DNA of 64,000 nucleotides from Streptomyces sp. NRRL F-5122 (lineage in GTDB: Bacteria > Actinomycetota > Actinomycetes > Streptomycetales > Streptomycetaceae), in the NCBI RefSeq assembly GCF_001507435.1, contig NZ_LMWH01000217.1, positions 46,061 to 110,060 of the forward strand. Reading direction: 5' to 3'. Under the pieces are notes generated by a model. It was not told the DNA's origin and made no database searches. It saw only the letters and a program-made list of their open reading frames with translations. Both the position numbers and the translations under genes were made by a program. The stretch's first letter is position 1, and the number at the start of each line of letters is the position of its first letter. Shown in pieces: positions 1-8,177 of this stretch.

Positions 1-1029
1 ATCGCGGACTTCGTCGGGGACCTGGCCGCGCTGGGGTTCGTAGCGCGGATCGGGGACCGTGCGCTTGCGGACAGTGCGCCACCGCGCCCTTCGCTGCCGT
101 GGCTCCGCCCGCGACACGTCCGCTTCACCCTGCACCCGGCGCTCGCCCTCACCGTCGTGACGCTGCTTGCCGCCGCCGTGGTGGTCCTTATCCGACGTCC
201 CGAACTACTGCCGAACTACCGGGATTTGCTGTGGAGTCCGCACGGAAGCCTGGTGCTGCTGAGCGGGGCCGCAGCCGGGTGGGCGCTCGTGCTGGCCCAC
301 GAGCTGGCGCACTTGGCGACCGCGCGTGCGGCGGGTGTGCCGGGGCGCATCCGGCTGGGCACGCGGCTTCAGTTCCTTGTGATGCAGACCGACATCAGCG
401 GCATCGAACTCGCCTCCCGACCCCACCGGTTGACTGCCTACCTGGCCGGGATCGCCCTGAATCTGTCGGTCGCCTCGACCGTCGTCCTGCTCCTCACCGC
501 GACAGCCCCCGATACGACAGCTCACCGACTGCTTGCCGCCGCTCTGCTGCTGGCGCTGATGCCGCTGCCCTTCCAGCTCATGGTGTTCACCCGCACGGAC
601 CTCTACTTCGTCCTGCAGGACCTCACCGGCTGCCGGAATCTCTACAGCGACGGACGCACCTACGCGCGGTACGTGGTCCGAAGGGTCACCCGAGCACTCC
701 CTTCCGACGGGACCGGGGACGGTGATCCCAGCCGCCGGCTGCCCGGGCACGAGCGCCGGGCCGTCCGTATCTACAGCGTCGTCCTCGTGATCGGCACCGT
801 GCTCTGCCTGGCGTTCATGGCCGCCGTCACCCTCCCCGCCGACCTCACTCTCCTGGCCCACGCGGTAAGGGGACTCGGGCCGGGACACGGTCTCGCGGTC
901 CGGGCGGACTCGGTGGCCGTCCTGGTCACGCTGGGCGGGGTGAACGTCCTGTGGGTGGTGACGTGGTGGCGCAACCGAAGGGTTCGCAGGGGTGGTTCGG
1001 GCAACGCCCGGGGCGGTTCTCGGCGGTGA
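1..1029 (+). CDS. PqqD/M50-like membrane zinc metalloprotease (5' truncated)
   Basis: The frame is open from the first base, so the N-terminus lies outside the window. The visible first 25 or so residues (ADFVGDLAALGFV...) resemble the end of a PqqD-type winged-helix domain. Hydrophobic segments follow, one carrying HELAH (codons at 298-312), the HExxH zinc motif of M50/site-2 proteases. A later DLYFVLQDL stretch could supply the third zinc ligand. Further membrane segments lie at about 760-840 and 910-970. Such PqqD-M50 proteins often accompany modified-peptide systems, but the relevant neighbours are off the left edge. The protease fold is well supported; the substrate is unknown. Confidence 0.7.
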   Translation: MADFVGDLAALGFVARIGDRALADSAPPRPSLPWLRPRHVRFTLHPALALTVVTLLAAAVVVLIRRPELLPNYRDLLWSPHGSLVLLSGAAAGWALVLAHELAHLATARAAGVPGRIRLGTRLQFLVMQTDISGIELASRPHRLTAYLAGIALNLSVASTVVLLLTATAPDTTAHRLLAAALLLALMPLPFQLMVFTRTDLYFVLQDLTGCRNLYSDGRTYARYVVRRVTRALPSDGTGDGDPSRRLPGHERRAVRIYSVVLVIGTVLCLAFMAAVTLPADLTLLAHAVRGLGPGHGLAVRADSVAVLVTLGGVNVLWVVTWWRNRRVRRGGSGNARGGSRR

Positions 1030-1101
1030 GCAGAGGTCTTCCCCTGCAGGGCCGGACGCTTGCCGCCGGGACGCAGGACGAACAGTGTGTGCAGCGGCCG
1101 A

Positions 1102-2001
1102 CTAGGACCTTGGCGACGAGGGCCTGACGCCGAGGACGTCGAGCATCGCACGGGTCGCCGGGCTGGGGTTGAAGCGGCTCCAGGCCAGGTACTCCAGGCG
1201 GCGCGGCCCATCGGCCACCGGGATCGGGGCCAGTCGGGGATCGTCCTCGGCGAGCGGTCGGATGAACGCCTGCGGCAGCAACGCGACGCCGAGTCCGCGC
1301 GCGACCAGCCGGATGATCAGCTCGACCATGCCCGCCTCGTACGCCACGTCGCGGACCAGACCGGCGGTCGCGAAGGCCCGGTCGGACTGGGCGCGGGCGG
1401 GCGTCCCGGCCACGAAGTCCACGAACGTCTCGTCGGTGATCTCCGCCAGCGCGACTCCGGAGGCACCCGCCAGCCGGTGCCCCGCCGACACCACCAGCAC
1501 ATGCCGGTCGTGATCGAGGACGACGGTCTCCAGACCGGCCGGCCGTTCACCTTCCGGCAGGCCGAGAAAAGCGATGTCCAGCTCCCCGGCCCGGATCGCC
1601 GCCGCCAACTCGTCGCTGCGCCCGGAGCGGAGGACGACACGGACGTCCGGATGCCGGGCGCGGTACCGCTGCAGCACCTCCGGCACGTCGACTGCGGCCG
1701 TGGTCACGATCACGCCGACGGCGAGCCGCCCACGCACCACACCGGCCGCGGCCGCGGCGTCGGCCACCGCACGGTCGGCGGCGGCCAGGCACTCGCGCGC
1801 GCCCACGAGAAACGCGGCGCCCGCGCCGGTCAGTTCGACCCGGCGGCTCGAGCGTGCGAACAGCCGGACCCCCACCTCCCGCTCCAGCGCGGCGATCCGG
1901 TGGCTCAGCGCCGACTGCACCACCTGACAGCGCTCCGCGGCACGGGTGAAGTTGAGGGTGTCGGCGACGGCGACGACGTAGCGCAGTTGCTGAAGGTCCA
2001 C
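1102..2001 (-). CDS. LysR family transcriptional regulator
   Basis: A 299-residue LTTR, the usual family length. The N-terminal winged helix reads LQQLRYVVAVADTLNFTRAAERC then QSALSHRIAALEREVG; the rest is the periplasmic-binding-protein-like effector domain. I chose the GTG at 2001 because family members begin at or just before LQQLRY. In-frame ATGs at 2022 and 2040 are alternatives. It is divergent from the EamA exporter (start 2080), so the 78-bp gap should hold the LysR binding site, and the exporter is the natural target. The effector is unknown. Confidence 0.88.
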   Translation of the reverse strand: MDLQQLRYVVAVADTLNFTRAAERCQVVQSALSHRIAALEREVGVRLFARSSRRVELTGAGAAFLVGARECLAAADRAVADAAAAAGVVRGRLAVGVIVTTAAVDVPEVLQRYRARHPDVRVVLRSGRSDELAAAIRAGELDIAFLGLPEGERPAGLETVVLDHDRHVLVVSAGHRLAGASGVALAEITDETFVDFVAGTPARAQSDRAFATAGLVRDVAYEAGMVELIIRLVARGLGVALLPQAFIRPLAEDDPRLAPIPVADGPRRLEYLAWSRFNPSPATRAMLDVLGVRPSSPRS

Positions 2002-2079
2002 GCACTCATCGTGCTCATTCATGACTGTGATGACAACCATGCTTTGGAATCATCGGTATGCCCGGCCGAGACTCCCCTC

Positions 2080-3093
2080 ATGCATCGGAACAAGACGCAG
2101 GCGACGACCGTCCTGCTGACCGCCCTCGCCCCCGCGTCCTGGGGCACCACCTATGTGGTGACCACACGGCTGCTCCCGCCCGGGCATCCGCTGTTCGCGG
2201 GCCTGATGCGGGCCCTGCCCGCCGGGCTGCTCGCGCTGGTCATCACCCGAGTGCTGCCGCGTGGTGAGTGGTGGTGGAAGACCGCGGTTCTCGGCGTCCT
2301 CAACATCGGCGCCATGCCCCTGCTGTTCGTGGCCGCAGAACGGCTCCCCGGGGGTGTCGCCGCCACCCTGGGCGCTGCCCAGCCGCTGCTGGTCGCCGCT
2401 CTCGGCCTCGCGGTGCTCCACGACCGGCCCACACTGTGGCGGCTGGCCTGGAGCGTGCTGGGTGTGCTCGGAGTGGGCCTGGTCGTCCTGGGACCGCAGG
2501 CGCAACTGGACGCGGTCGGTGTGCTCGCCGGCCTGGGCCATACGACCACCATGGCCGGCGGGGTCGTCCTCACCAAACGCTGGGGCCGGCCCGCAGGTGT
2601 CGGACCGCTGACCCTGGCAGGCTGGCAACTGACCGTCGGCGGCCTGCTGTTGCTGCCCCTCACCCTGGCCGTCGAGGGGGTGCCGCAACGGATCGACGCG
2701 GGCGCCGCCGGAGGCTACCTGTGGCTCGGGAGCATGGGCGGACTGATCGCGTACGCGCTGTGGTTCCGCGGGATCGGCAGGCTGACGGTCGCCGCGTCCG
2801 CACCCCTGGTACTGCTGTCTCCGCTGGTCGCGACGGTCATCGGGGTCGCGCAGGGCGAGTCGCTGAGCCCGCCGCAGGCCCTGGGCTTCGCTCTGGCGCT
2901 GACCGCGTTGGTGGCCGCGCAACTCGGCCCGGCCACACGGAAGAACACCGCGACGAAGGAAGAGACGTTCGATGACGCAGCGCATGACGGTCGCCGTGCT
3001 CGGGGCCACCGGGATGGTGGGTTGCAGGGTGGTCACCGAGGCGAGCCGGCGCGGGCACCGGGTGCTGGCGTTGTCCCGGAAGCCGGCGAGTGA
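2080..3093 (+). CDS. EamA/DMT family permease
   Basis: About 338 residues with ten hydrophobic helices in two EamA repeats (start ALAPASWGTTYVVTTRLLPP; second repeat from about residue 150). This is the drug/metabolite-transporter architecture, probably an exporter of a small metabolite under the divergent LysR regulator. No clear ribosome site precedes the ATG at 2080. The hydrophobic core ends near 2925, yet the frame continues as a polar Arg/Gly-rich tail to 3093, running 122 bases into the next gene. The normal stop has probably been lost, or the ends are genuinely overlapping. Confidence 0.85.
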   Translation: MHRNKTQATTVLLTALAPASWGTTYVVTTRLLPPGHPLFAGLMRALPAGLLALVITRVLPRGEWWWKTAVLGVLNIGAMPLLFVAAERLPGGVAATLGAAQPLLVAALGLAVLHDRPTLWRLAWSVLGVLGVGLVVLGPQAQLDAVGVLAGLGHTTTMAGGVVLTKRWGRPAGVGPLTLAGWQLTVGGLLLLPLTLAVEGVPQRIDAGAAGGYLWLGSMGGLIAYALWFRGIGRLTVAASAPLVLLSPLVATVIGVAQGESLSPPQALGFALALTALVAAQLGPATRKNTATKEETFDDAAHDGRRARGHRDGGLQGGHRGEPARAPGAGVVPEAGE

Positions 3094-3625
3094 GGATCCG
3101 GGCGTGACGCCGGTCGCGGTGGACGTGAATGACGTGGCCGCGGTGGGCGAGTCACTGGCCGGTGCAGCAGCGGACGCCGTGGTCCTGACCGTGCGGACCT
3201 TCCCGGCCGACGAGGAGTTCCTGGTCACCGCCACCCGTACGGTGCTGGACGCCGCGGCCCGGCTCGGGATCCGCGTCCTCGTGGTCGGCGGCGCCGGCGC
3301 CCTGCGCAGCCCCGGCACCCCGGATCTGCCGGTCGCCGACAACCCCGTGTACGTGCCCGCCGAGTACCGCGACGTGGCCGCCGTCGGAATCGCCCAGCTG
3401 CGGACCTGCGGGGCCCACTCAGGTGCCGACTGGGTCTACCTGAGCCCGCCGGCCCTGCTGGAACCCGGCGCCCGCACCGGCCGGTACCGGCGCGGCACGG
3501 ACACCTTGCTGCTCGGCCCGGACGGGGAATCCCGCATCAGTGCCGAGGACTTGGCAGTTGCCGTACTGGACGAACTCGAAAGCCCGGGTGTCGAGCGGCA
3601 CTTCACGGTGGTGCAGCTGCACTAG
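2972..3625 (+). CDS. NAD(P)H-binding oxidoreductase (atypical SDR, NmrA/YwnB-like)
   Basis: 217 residues. The N-terminus VAVLGATGMVGCRVV carries the GxxGxxG dinucleotide-binding motif of atypical short-chain dehydrogenases, and a second conserved stretch is VLVVGGAGALR. AAGGAAGAG about 8 bases upstream supports the ATG at 2972. No YxxxK catalytic pair is evident, which fits the NAD(P)-binding 'flavin reductase-like' subgroup. It overlaps the EamA reading frame by 122 bases in another phase, so the two are probably cotranscribed. Substrate unknown. Confidence 0.83.
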   Translation: MTQRMTVAVLGATGMVGCRVVTEASRRGHRVLALSRKPASEDPGVTPVAVDVNDVAAVGESLAGAAADAVVLTVRTFPADEEFLVTATRTVLDAAARLGIRVLVVGGAGALRSPGTPDLPVADNPVYVPAEYRDVAAVGIAQLRTCGAHSGADWVYLSPPALLEPGARTGRYRRGTDTLLLGPDGESRISAEDLAVAVLDELESPGVERHFTVVQLH

Positions 3626-3977
3626 GAAGGGGCGTGCCATGGTCGTGGTGCAGGGACACGAAGTTGTGCCGTAGCTCCCACCAGGACGCGGTGGTCGATC
3701 TGTCCTTCGGCCGCTCACGAGGCGGACGGTGCCGGGGTATCACAGAACGGAGAGCGGGGACCCGAGGGCCTCTATTGATCAGCCGTCGGGGTTCGTTCGG
3801 TCCCTCGCAGCGGAACGATTGATCGCGGAGTCCAAGTTGACTGGTATCAGCTGCGGGAGGCTGTAGCGACGTTGGGTAAATAACCGGCGTCGGTCCTGCG
3901 TGGCCTACGGCGCGCCAGAGGACGCAGATCAGCAGAAGCTCGAGTAGCCACACACGCCTGATCGATCGCTCTAGACG
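3626..3977. other. Non-coding stretch, no gene recognised
   Basis: About 350 bases between the oxidoreductase stop and the left end of the IS remnant. Codon bias is lost in all frames, stops are frequent and there are short A/T-rich patches. I see no RNA gene, clear promoter or recognisable protein fragment. Confidence 0.5.
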
Positions 3978-3994
3978 CCGTCTCATTGGGTGAG
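3978..3994. repeat. Left terminal inverted repeat-like end of IS5 remnant
   Basis: CCGTCTCATTGGGTGAG matches the reverse complement of 6861-6877 at 12 of 17 positions, including the block TCTCATT. It overlaps the stop codon of the transposase C-terminal fragment, as expected for an IS end. No target-site duplication could be identified. Confidence 0.5.
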
Positions 3995-4235
3995 TCTGCG
4001 GTAGCAGATGAGGCTGCAGGCGATAGCGGCGAAGGCCAGGAAGTGCTCGGCCTTGCGTTCGTAGCGGCGGTGCAGACGGCGGCAGCCGCCCAGCGGGGAC
4101 ATCGTGCGCTCGATCGTCCAGCGGTGCCGGCCGAGCCGGGTGTAGGACTCGAGCCTTGCGGGCGATGCGGTGCGGGATGCCTCGCTTGCGCGGCCAGCTG
4201 CGCCTGGAGAGGGACTGCAGGTCGTGGTTGCGCAA
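3983..4235 (-). pseudogene. IS5-family transposase, C-terminal fragment (frameshifted)
   Basis: Read on the minus strand, the last 55 or so codons give SYTRLGRHRWTIERTMS, then RRLHRRYERKAEHFLAF and SLICYRRLTQ-stop, the hallmark C-terminus of Streptomyces IS5-family DDE transposases (RWTIERT around the catalytic Glu). The preceding RKRGIPHRIARK segment is in another frame; one base has been gained or lost near 4150. Nothing upstream encodes the central DDE domain. This is a dead fragment whose N-terminal partner lies at 6517-6843. Confidence 0.85.
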
Positions 4236-4667
4236 CAGTTGCTGGCACTCGCGCCCGGCCTCGCATGATCTTTCGTACCGATGCCGCCGCAGCGATCGCG
4301 GGTTGAGCTTTACGCGCCATCCGACGTGACGTCCCGCACCGGGACATCGAACCGTCGCGGAGACCCTGTGCCGACGAGATGGCGCGCGGGCCTCGGGGCG
4401 TCGACTTCATCACGATTGACGGGAGCGCGCCCGAACACTCAAACCGCTCCAAGGCATTAGCCAAGACAGGGCCAGGCCGCCGGGAATTGCCGTCCGTTGC
4501 GGTGACCGACATCTGGCGTTCATACCTGTCTCACCGCTCCGGTCGACCGTGCTTCCTAGCGTCCGTGAGTGCGCGCACCGCTGACCTGCCGCAGCCCGCT
4601 GTCAGGTTCGGAGCGCTGCTGTCCGGTCGGTGTGCGACTGCACCCGACGACGCGAAAGGCCCCTGGA
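4236..4667. other. Spacer between IS remnant and phosphatase gene
   Basis: About 430 bases without a supportable gene. Reading frames here have poor third-position bias. The last 150 bases must hold the promoter of the phosphatase gene, but no convincing -35/-10 pair or phosphate (PHO) box could be assigned. Confidence 0.45.
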
Positions 4668-6284
4668 ATGTCCGAAGAACCCAAGCAAACCAGAATCTCT
4701 CGTCGCAACGCGCTCGGCCTGTTCGGCGCGACAGTGTCCGGCGCCGCCGCCGGGCCACTGGTCCTCGGCGCCGGAACCGCCGAGGCGGTCCCGGCGAAGT
4801 CGGAGGTCACCGGTCTCACCACCGGCTCGGCCACCACCCCCGTCCAGGGCCTGCACCTGACCTTCGGCGCCGACCCACGCAGCCAGATGGTCGTCTCGTG
4901 GGTCACCGACGCTGCCGTCAAGAACCCCCGGGTCGTTTACGGCACGCTGAGTGGCGGCTTCGGCTCCACAGTGCACGCGACGACGAAGACCTATGTGGAC
5001 GGCACCTCCGGGCGGACGGTCTGGGTCCATCACGCGCTGATCAGCAAGCTCAAGGCCGACACCGACTACCTGTACGCGGCCCAGCACGACGGCGCCACCC
5101 CCGACGCCGGCACCTTCCACACGGCGCCGTCCGGCAGAGCTCCGTTCACCTTCACCAGCTTCGGCGACCAGGGTGCGCCCAGCGTGACGTGGAAGACGGG
5201 AGCGAACCCGGCCGACGCCTCGGGCCGGGACTTCGAGCCCAACGCCACGCCCGCCGCTGCCGACATCGTCACCGGCATCGAGAAGGTCGGCCCGCTGTTC
5301 CACCTCCTCAACGGTGACCTCTGCTACGCCAACACCGGGCCCGACCGCATCCGCGTCTGGCACGACTTCCTCGCCAACAACAGCCGCTCGGCGCGATTCC
5401 GTCCGTGGATGCCGGCCGCGGGCAACCATGAGATCGAGCTGGGCAACGGCAAGCTCGGTCTCGACGCGTACCAGACCTACTTCGAGCTGCCCTCGACCGA
5501 GACCCAGCCCGAACTCGACAACCTCTGGTACTCCTTCACCGTCGGCTCGGTGAAGGTGATCACCCTGCAGAACGACGACATCGCCCTGCAGGAGGGCGGC
5601 GACGTCTACATCAACGGCTACTCCGGTGGTCGGCAGCTCGCCTGGCTGGAGAAGGAGCTCAAGTCGGCACGGGCTTCGAAGGACATCGACTGGATCGTCA
5701 TCTGCATGCACCAGGTGATGATCAGCTCGGCGACCGCCGCGAACGGCGCCGATCTCGCGCTGCGCGCGGCGTACGGCCCGCTGTTCGACAAGTACGGCGT
5801 CGACCTGGTGGTCTGTGGCCACGAGCACGACTACGAGCGCTCGTTGGCGGTGCGTGGCGTCGTCTCCGGCAGCGTCACCCTCACGCCCAACCCGAGTCAG
5901 ACCGCACTCGACGTGATCGAGAGCGAGCATGGCACCACGCACATGGTCCTCGGCGGTGGCGGCGTGTCCGGCATCACCAACAACAGCTTCACCACCGACG
6001 ACGCCGACGGTCACGGGCATCACTCGGCATACGTCCAGACGGAGCACGTCGGCAAGTTCAACTCGGTCAAGGAGCAGGAGACGGCGGTCTGGATCGGCGT
6101 CCGCGACGCGGAGCATCCGTACGGCTTCGCCGAGTTCGCCGTCGACCCGGGCCGTCGCCCCGGTGACATGACCCGCATCCACGTCACCTACTACAACATC
6201 ATCACGCCCACAGGTGAGCTGTCGGTCTTCGAGAAGTTCACGCTCCAACGCCGTCGTAGTGACGGCGGCCACGGCCATCACTGA
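4668..6284 (+). CDS. Tat-exported purple acid phosphatase-like metallophosphoesterase
   Basis: 538 residues. The N-terminus has a twin-arginine signal (SRRNALGLFGA, then a hydrophobic AGPLVLGAGTAEA), so the folded enzyme should be exported by Tat. A PAP-type fibronectin-like domain (about 45-145) precedes a calcineurin-like metallophosphatase core. All metal-ligand blocks are present in order: SFGDQG, NGDLCYAN, AAGNHE, CMHQVM and CGHEHDYERS. These match the GDxG/GDxxY/GNHE/xxxH/GHxH set. Expected role: extracellular phosphomonoester hydrolysis. It lies between two halves of a transposase and ends 22 bases before a perfect 24-bp-arm hairpin, suggesting acquisition as a unit. Confidence 0.93.
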   Translation: MSEEPKQTRISRRNALGLFGATVSGAAAGPLVLGAGTAEAVPAKSEVTGLTTGSATTPVQGLHLTFGADPRSQMVVSWVTDAAVKNPRVVYGTLSGGFGSTVHATTKTYVDGTSGRTVWVHHALISKLKADTDYLYAAQHDGATPDAGTFHTAPSGRAPFTFTSFGDQGAPSVTWKTGANPADASGRDFEPNATPAAADIVTGIEKVGPLFHLLNGDLCYANTGPDRIRVWHDFLANNSRSARFRPWMPAAGNHEIELGNGKLGLDAYQTYFELPSTETQPELDNLWYSFTVGSVKVITLQNDDIALQEGGDVYINGYSGGRQLAWLEKELKSARASKDIDWIVICMHQVMISSATAANGADLALRAAYGPLFDKYGVDLVVCGHEHDYERSLAVRGVVSGSVTLTPNPSQTALDVIESEHGTTHMVLGGGGVSGITNNSFTTDDADGHGHHSAYVQTEHVGKFNSVKEQETAVWIGVRDAEHPYGFAEFAVDPGRRPGDMTRIHVTYYNIITPTGELSVFEKFTLQRRRSDGGHGHH

Positions 6285-6306
6285 CCCACCGCGACCAGCA
6301 GCAGTA

Positions 6307-6357
6307 GTCGGCAACGCCTGGGGCCGGGACGTCGTCCCGGCCCCAGGCGTTGCCGAC
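6307..6357 (+). terminator. Very strong hairpin after the phosphatase gene
   Basis: A perfect inverted repeat with 24-base arms (6307-6330 and 6334-6357) and a 3-base loop, GC-rich throughout. It starts 22 bases after the phosphatase stop and is followed by a helicase-gene fragment, so it is the obvious transcription end. Confidence 0.85.
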
Positions 6358-6365
6358 CAGGAGCC

Positions 6366-6452
6366 CTTGGCGTGTGGGTCTCGAACACCAAATCGAGACG
6401 CGACGTGCTCACCGCAGACCAACTCGCCGCACTCGGCATGAGATGGGCGTAA
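6366..6452 (+). pseudogene. C-terminal fragment of a helicase-associated-domain protein
   Basis: The 28-codon stretch reads LGVWVSNTKSRRDVL then TADQLAALGMRWA-stop. This resembles the C-terminal end of Streptomyces proteins with repeated helicase-associated (HA) domains, whose usual ending is close to LGVWLSNTKSRR...LTPEQ..AL.ELGMEWA. Nothing upstream continues the frame. I regard it as a broken-off gene end carried between the transposase halves. Confidence 0.6.
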
Positions 6453-6516
6453 CGGTGGATGTCGAGGCCGAGGATGGGTGTGTAGGTGGTTGATATTGGC
6501 GTATCGCGAGCTCAGG

Positions 6517-6843
6517 TCACCTGCGAGGGTATTCGCCTGATAGGCCGAGTACCGTCAGAGCTCTCCTCTGAGATGGAGGCAGGCGGTGGAGCCTCGCCCA
6601 CACCCTGGCCTTCGACCATTCCGTGAAGCGTCGGTGAGCCGTCGCCCCCGATGGCCCGAACGAGGCAGAGGGCAGTTGCTGCCAGGTGCAGCCCGAGGTG
6701 GCCACGAACACGATCGCAGCCAGGACTTCCCGGTCTCCGCGCCGACGTCGACCTCCTCCTTGCGGACGGGTCGGCGCCTCCGGCGCCACCCGCTGGAACA
6801 ACTCCCACAACTCGTCCGGCACCAGCCGCTCAACGACCTCCAC
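6517..6843 (-). pseudogene. IS5-family transposase, N-terminal fragment
   Basis: From a GTG at 6843 the minus strand reads VVERLVPDELWELFQRVAPE, then GGGRRRRGDREVLAAIVFVA and SGCTWQQLP...ARVWARLHRL. This is the helix-turn-helix/DUF4096 N-terminus of Streptomyces IS5-family transposases. Similarity stops abruptly after LHRL near 6575; the remaining codons to 6517 are unrelated. The central catalytic domain is missing. The C-terminal fragment of the same transposase type sits about 2.3 kb downstream on the same strand. Confidence 0.85.
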
Positions 6844-6860
6844 GCCCGGCGGCTATCGAA

Positions 6861-6877
6861 CGAGCCAAATGAGATGG
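6861..6877. repeat. Right terminal inverted repeat-like end of IS5 remnant
   Basis: The reverse complement reads CCATCTCATTTGGCTCG, matching the left end (3978-3994) at 12 of 17 bases. It lies 18 bases upstream of the transposase start, where an IS5-type end is expected. Confidence 0.5.
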
Positions 6878-6961
6878 CCTGTCAGGAGGAGGATCGCGGG
6901 CAACAAGGACGGATTCGGCTGTGGGCCGGTTCGAGCGGGCCGTGACCGGTGCAGTCGGCGG

Positions 6962-7348
6962 TCAGGCGAGGGTCGAGTCGGGGATCTGGAAGTCGGACTC
7001 GGCTGGTTCCACGGCAGCCGTGGAGTGTGTGCGCCGCGCGCCCTGCCGTCCCGCCAGGCGGCACCCCAGGCAGTCGGGGTGCCCCTCCCTCGCGCTCGTG
7101 TCCCGGGCACGCCGGTCCCACTGCTCGACCGGACGCGGCCCGCTCGGCTTGCCCCAGCCGGCCAGGTGGAGTGCCCAGGCGATCAGGAGCGCCAGGACGA
7201 GAACGCCGGAGCCGGCGAATACGAGCGCTTTCCATGTCGTGATCACGCCGAGAGCGCACAATCCGCAGCCCAGTGCCGCCACCGCCGCTCCGGTCCAGCC
7301 GGCGGCCGTGTGCCCCAGGTCGTATGCGTCGTCCCCGTGGATGGACAT
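6962..7348 (-). CDS. HGxx-type small membrane protein
   Basis: 128 residues from the ATG at 7348, which has AAGGAG 8 bases upstream. It begins SIHGDDAYDLGHTAAGWTG, like a family of small actinobacterial membrane proteins with an N-terminal HG...GHT.AGW motif. Two hydrophobic helices (about 20-40 and 45-65) follow, then WGKPSGPRPVEQWD and a Cys-containing tail (CLGCRLAGR). Function is unknown. It is divergent from the MarR gene at 7456, so it may be a target of that regulator. Confidence 0.65.
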   Translation of the reverse strand: MSIHGDDAYDLGHTAAGWTGAAVAALGCGLCALGVITTWKALVFAGSGVLVLALLIAWALHLAGWGKPSGPRPVEQWDRRARDTSAREGHPDCLGCRLAGRQGARRTHSTAAVEPAESDFQIPDSTLA

Positions 7349-7426
7349 GATCGTGCTCCTTGAGAGCTGTGAGGATGAGGGAATGGTGGCCATGAGCCGC
7401 TCATCAGAGCTAGATTACCTCACGAG

Positions 7427-7439
7427 CTAAGCTACTTAG
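7427..7439. promoter_or_regulatory. Palindromic operator candidate in MarR intergenic region
   Basis: CTAAGCTACTTAG has perfect 5-base arms with a 3-base centre, in the divergent gap and 17 bases upstream of the MarR GTG. A further GCTAAG copy lies at 7442-7447 just before the ribosome site. Position and symmetry suit MarR autoregulation. Confidence 0.45.
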
Positions 7440-7455
7440 ATGCTAAGGGGAATTT

Positions 7456-7953
7456 GTGGGGCACCGCAAGGCACGTCCGGCCGCGACGAGCGACCAGGCG
7501 CTCTACGCCATGGACCGGATGATCGCGACGGCGCAGTTCGGCCAGCAGGACATCGCGCGCCGACTCGGCCTCAACGTCACGGACCTCACCTGCCTGGGCT
7601 TTCTCATCGAGGCCTCCATGGCCGGCGAGTCCTTGGTCGCCGGTGACCTGGCGGAGCGGGCGCGGCTGACGACGGGGGCGGTGACGGGTGTACTGAACCG
7701 GCTGGAGAAGGCCGACTACATCCGCCGCGCCCCGGATCCGGGCGACCGCCGACGGGTGGTCGTGATCATGGAGGAAACAGCTCAGGAACGCATCCTGGCG
7801 GTGTACGGCCCCGTGTACCAACGTCTGACCGCCCTCTTCGCCGACTACGAGGCCGACGAGATCGCAGTGCTGACGGACTGGTTCACCCGGGCCCGAGGAC
7901 TGTTCGAGGAGGCACTGCAGGAGATCCGGGAGGAGTCGCCCGGTCCACAGTGA
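7456..7953 (+). CDS. MarR family transcriptional regulator
   Basis: 165 residues from a GTG with AAGGGG 6 bases upstream. It has the MarR winged helix: LVAGDLAERARLTTGAVTG as recognition region and the wing motif DPGDRRRVVVIM. Helical dimerisation ends flank it. It is divergent from the HGxx membrane protein and upstream of a flavin-dependent oxidoreductase, both plausible targets. A palindrome in the promoter suggests autorepression. The ligand is unknown. Confidence 0.9.
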   Translation: MGHRKARPAATSDQALYAMDRMIATAQFGQQDIARRLGLNVTDLTCLGFLIEASMAGESLVAGDLAERARLTTGAVTGVLNRLEKADYIRRAPDPGDRRRVVVIMEETAQERILAVYGPVYQRLTALFADYEADEIAVLTDWFTRARGLFEEALQEIREESPGPQ

Positions 7954-8177
7954 CGAGACGGCTCCACCGGAGCACGACGGGGGCTCCTCACCCCGGCCAG
8001 GACGCACACCCCGGCGAGCACCCCCGCCTGATGCCGCAGGAAAACGCGCTCGCCGGCACCGAGGTGCTGACCACGTCCGCGCCCGCGCTGCTCCCGACCT
8101 GGAGGAATGAGCGGCGCCGGCGCAAGGCCACGCGTGGCTGCGGGAATCAAATGCGGCCTTCGAACGCTGGGCACCAG

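Noticed and set aside
1060..2079. In-frame extension of the EamA gene to a start at 1060
   Set aside because: This part is antisense to the LysR gene; true exporter sequence begins at 2080.
4400..4440. Isolated TTGACG at about 4418
   Set aside because: A single hexamer without 11-bp or 32-bp partners; not part of the repeat-box set.
4510..4545. PHO-box-like sequence (GTTCATACCTGTCTCACC) before the phosphatase
   Set aside because: The two half-sites are 10 rather than 11 bases apart and each deviates from GTTCACC. Not strong enough.
3978..6877. Target-site duplication flanking the IS remnant
   Set aside because: Flanks (CTAGACG left, CCTGTC right) share no convincing duplicate; CTAG occurs only on the left.
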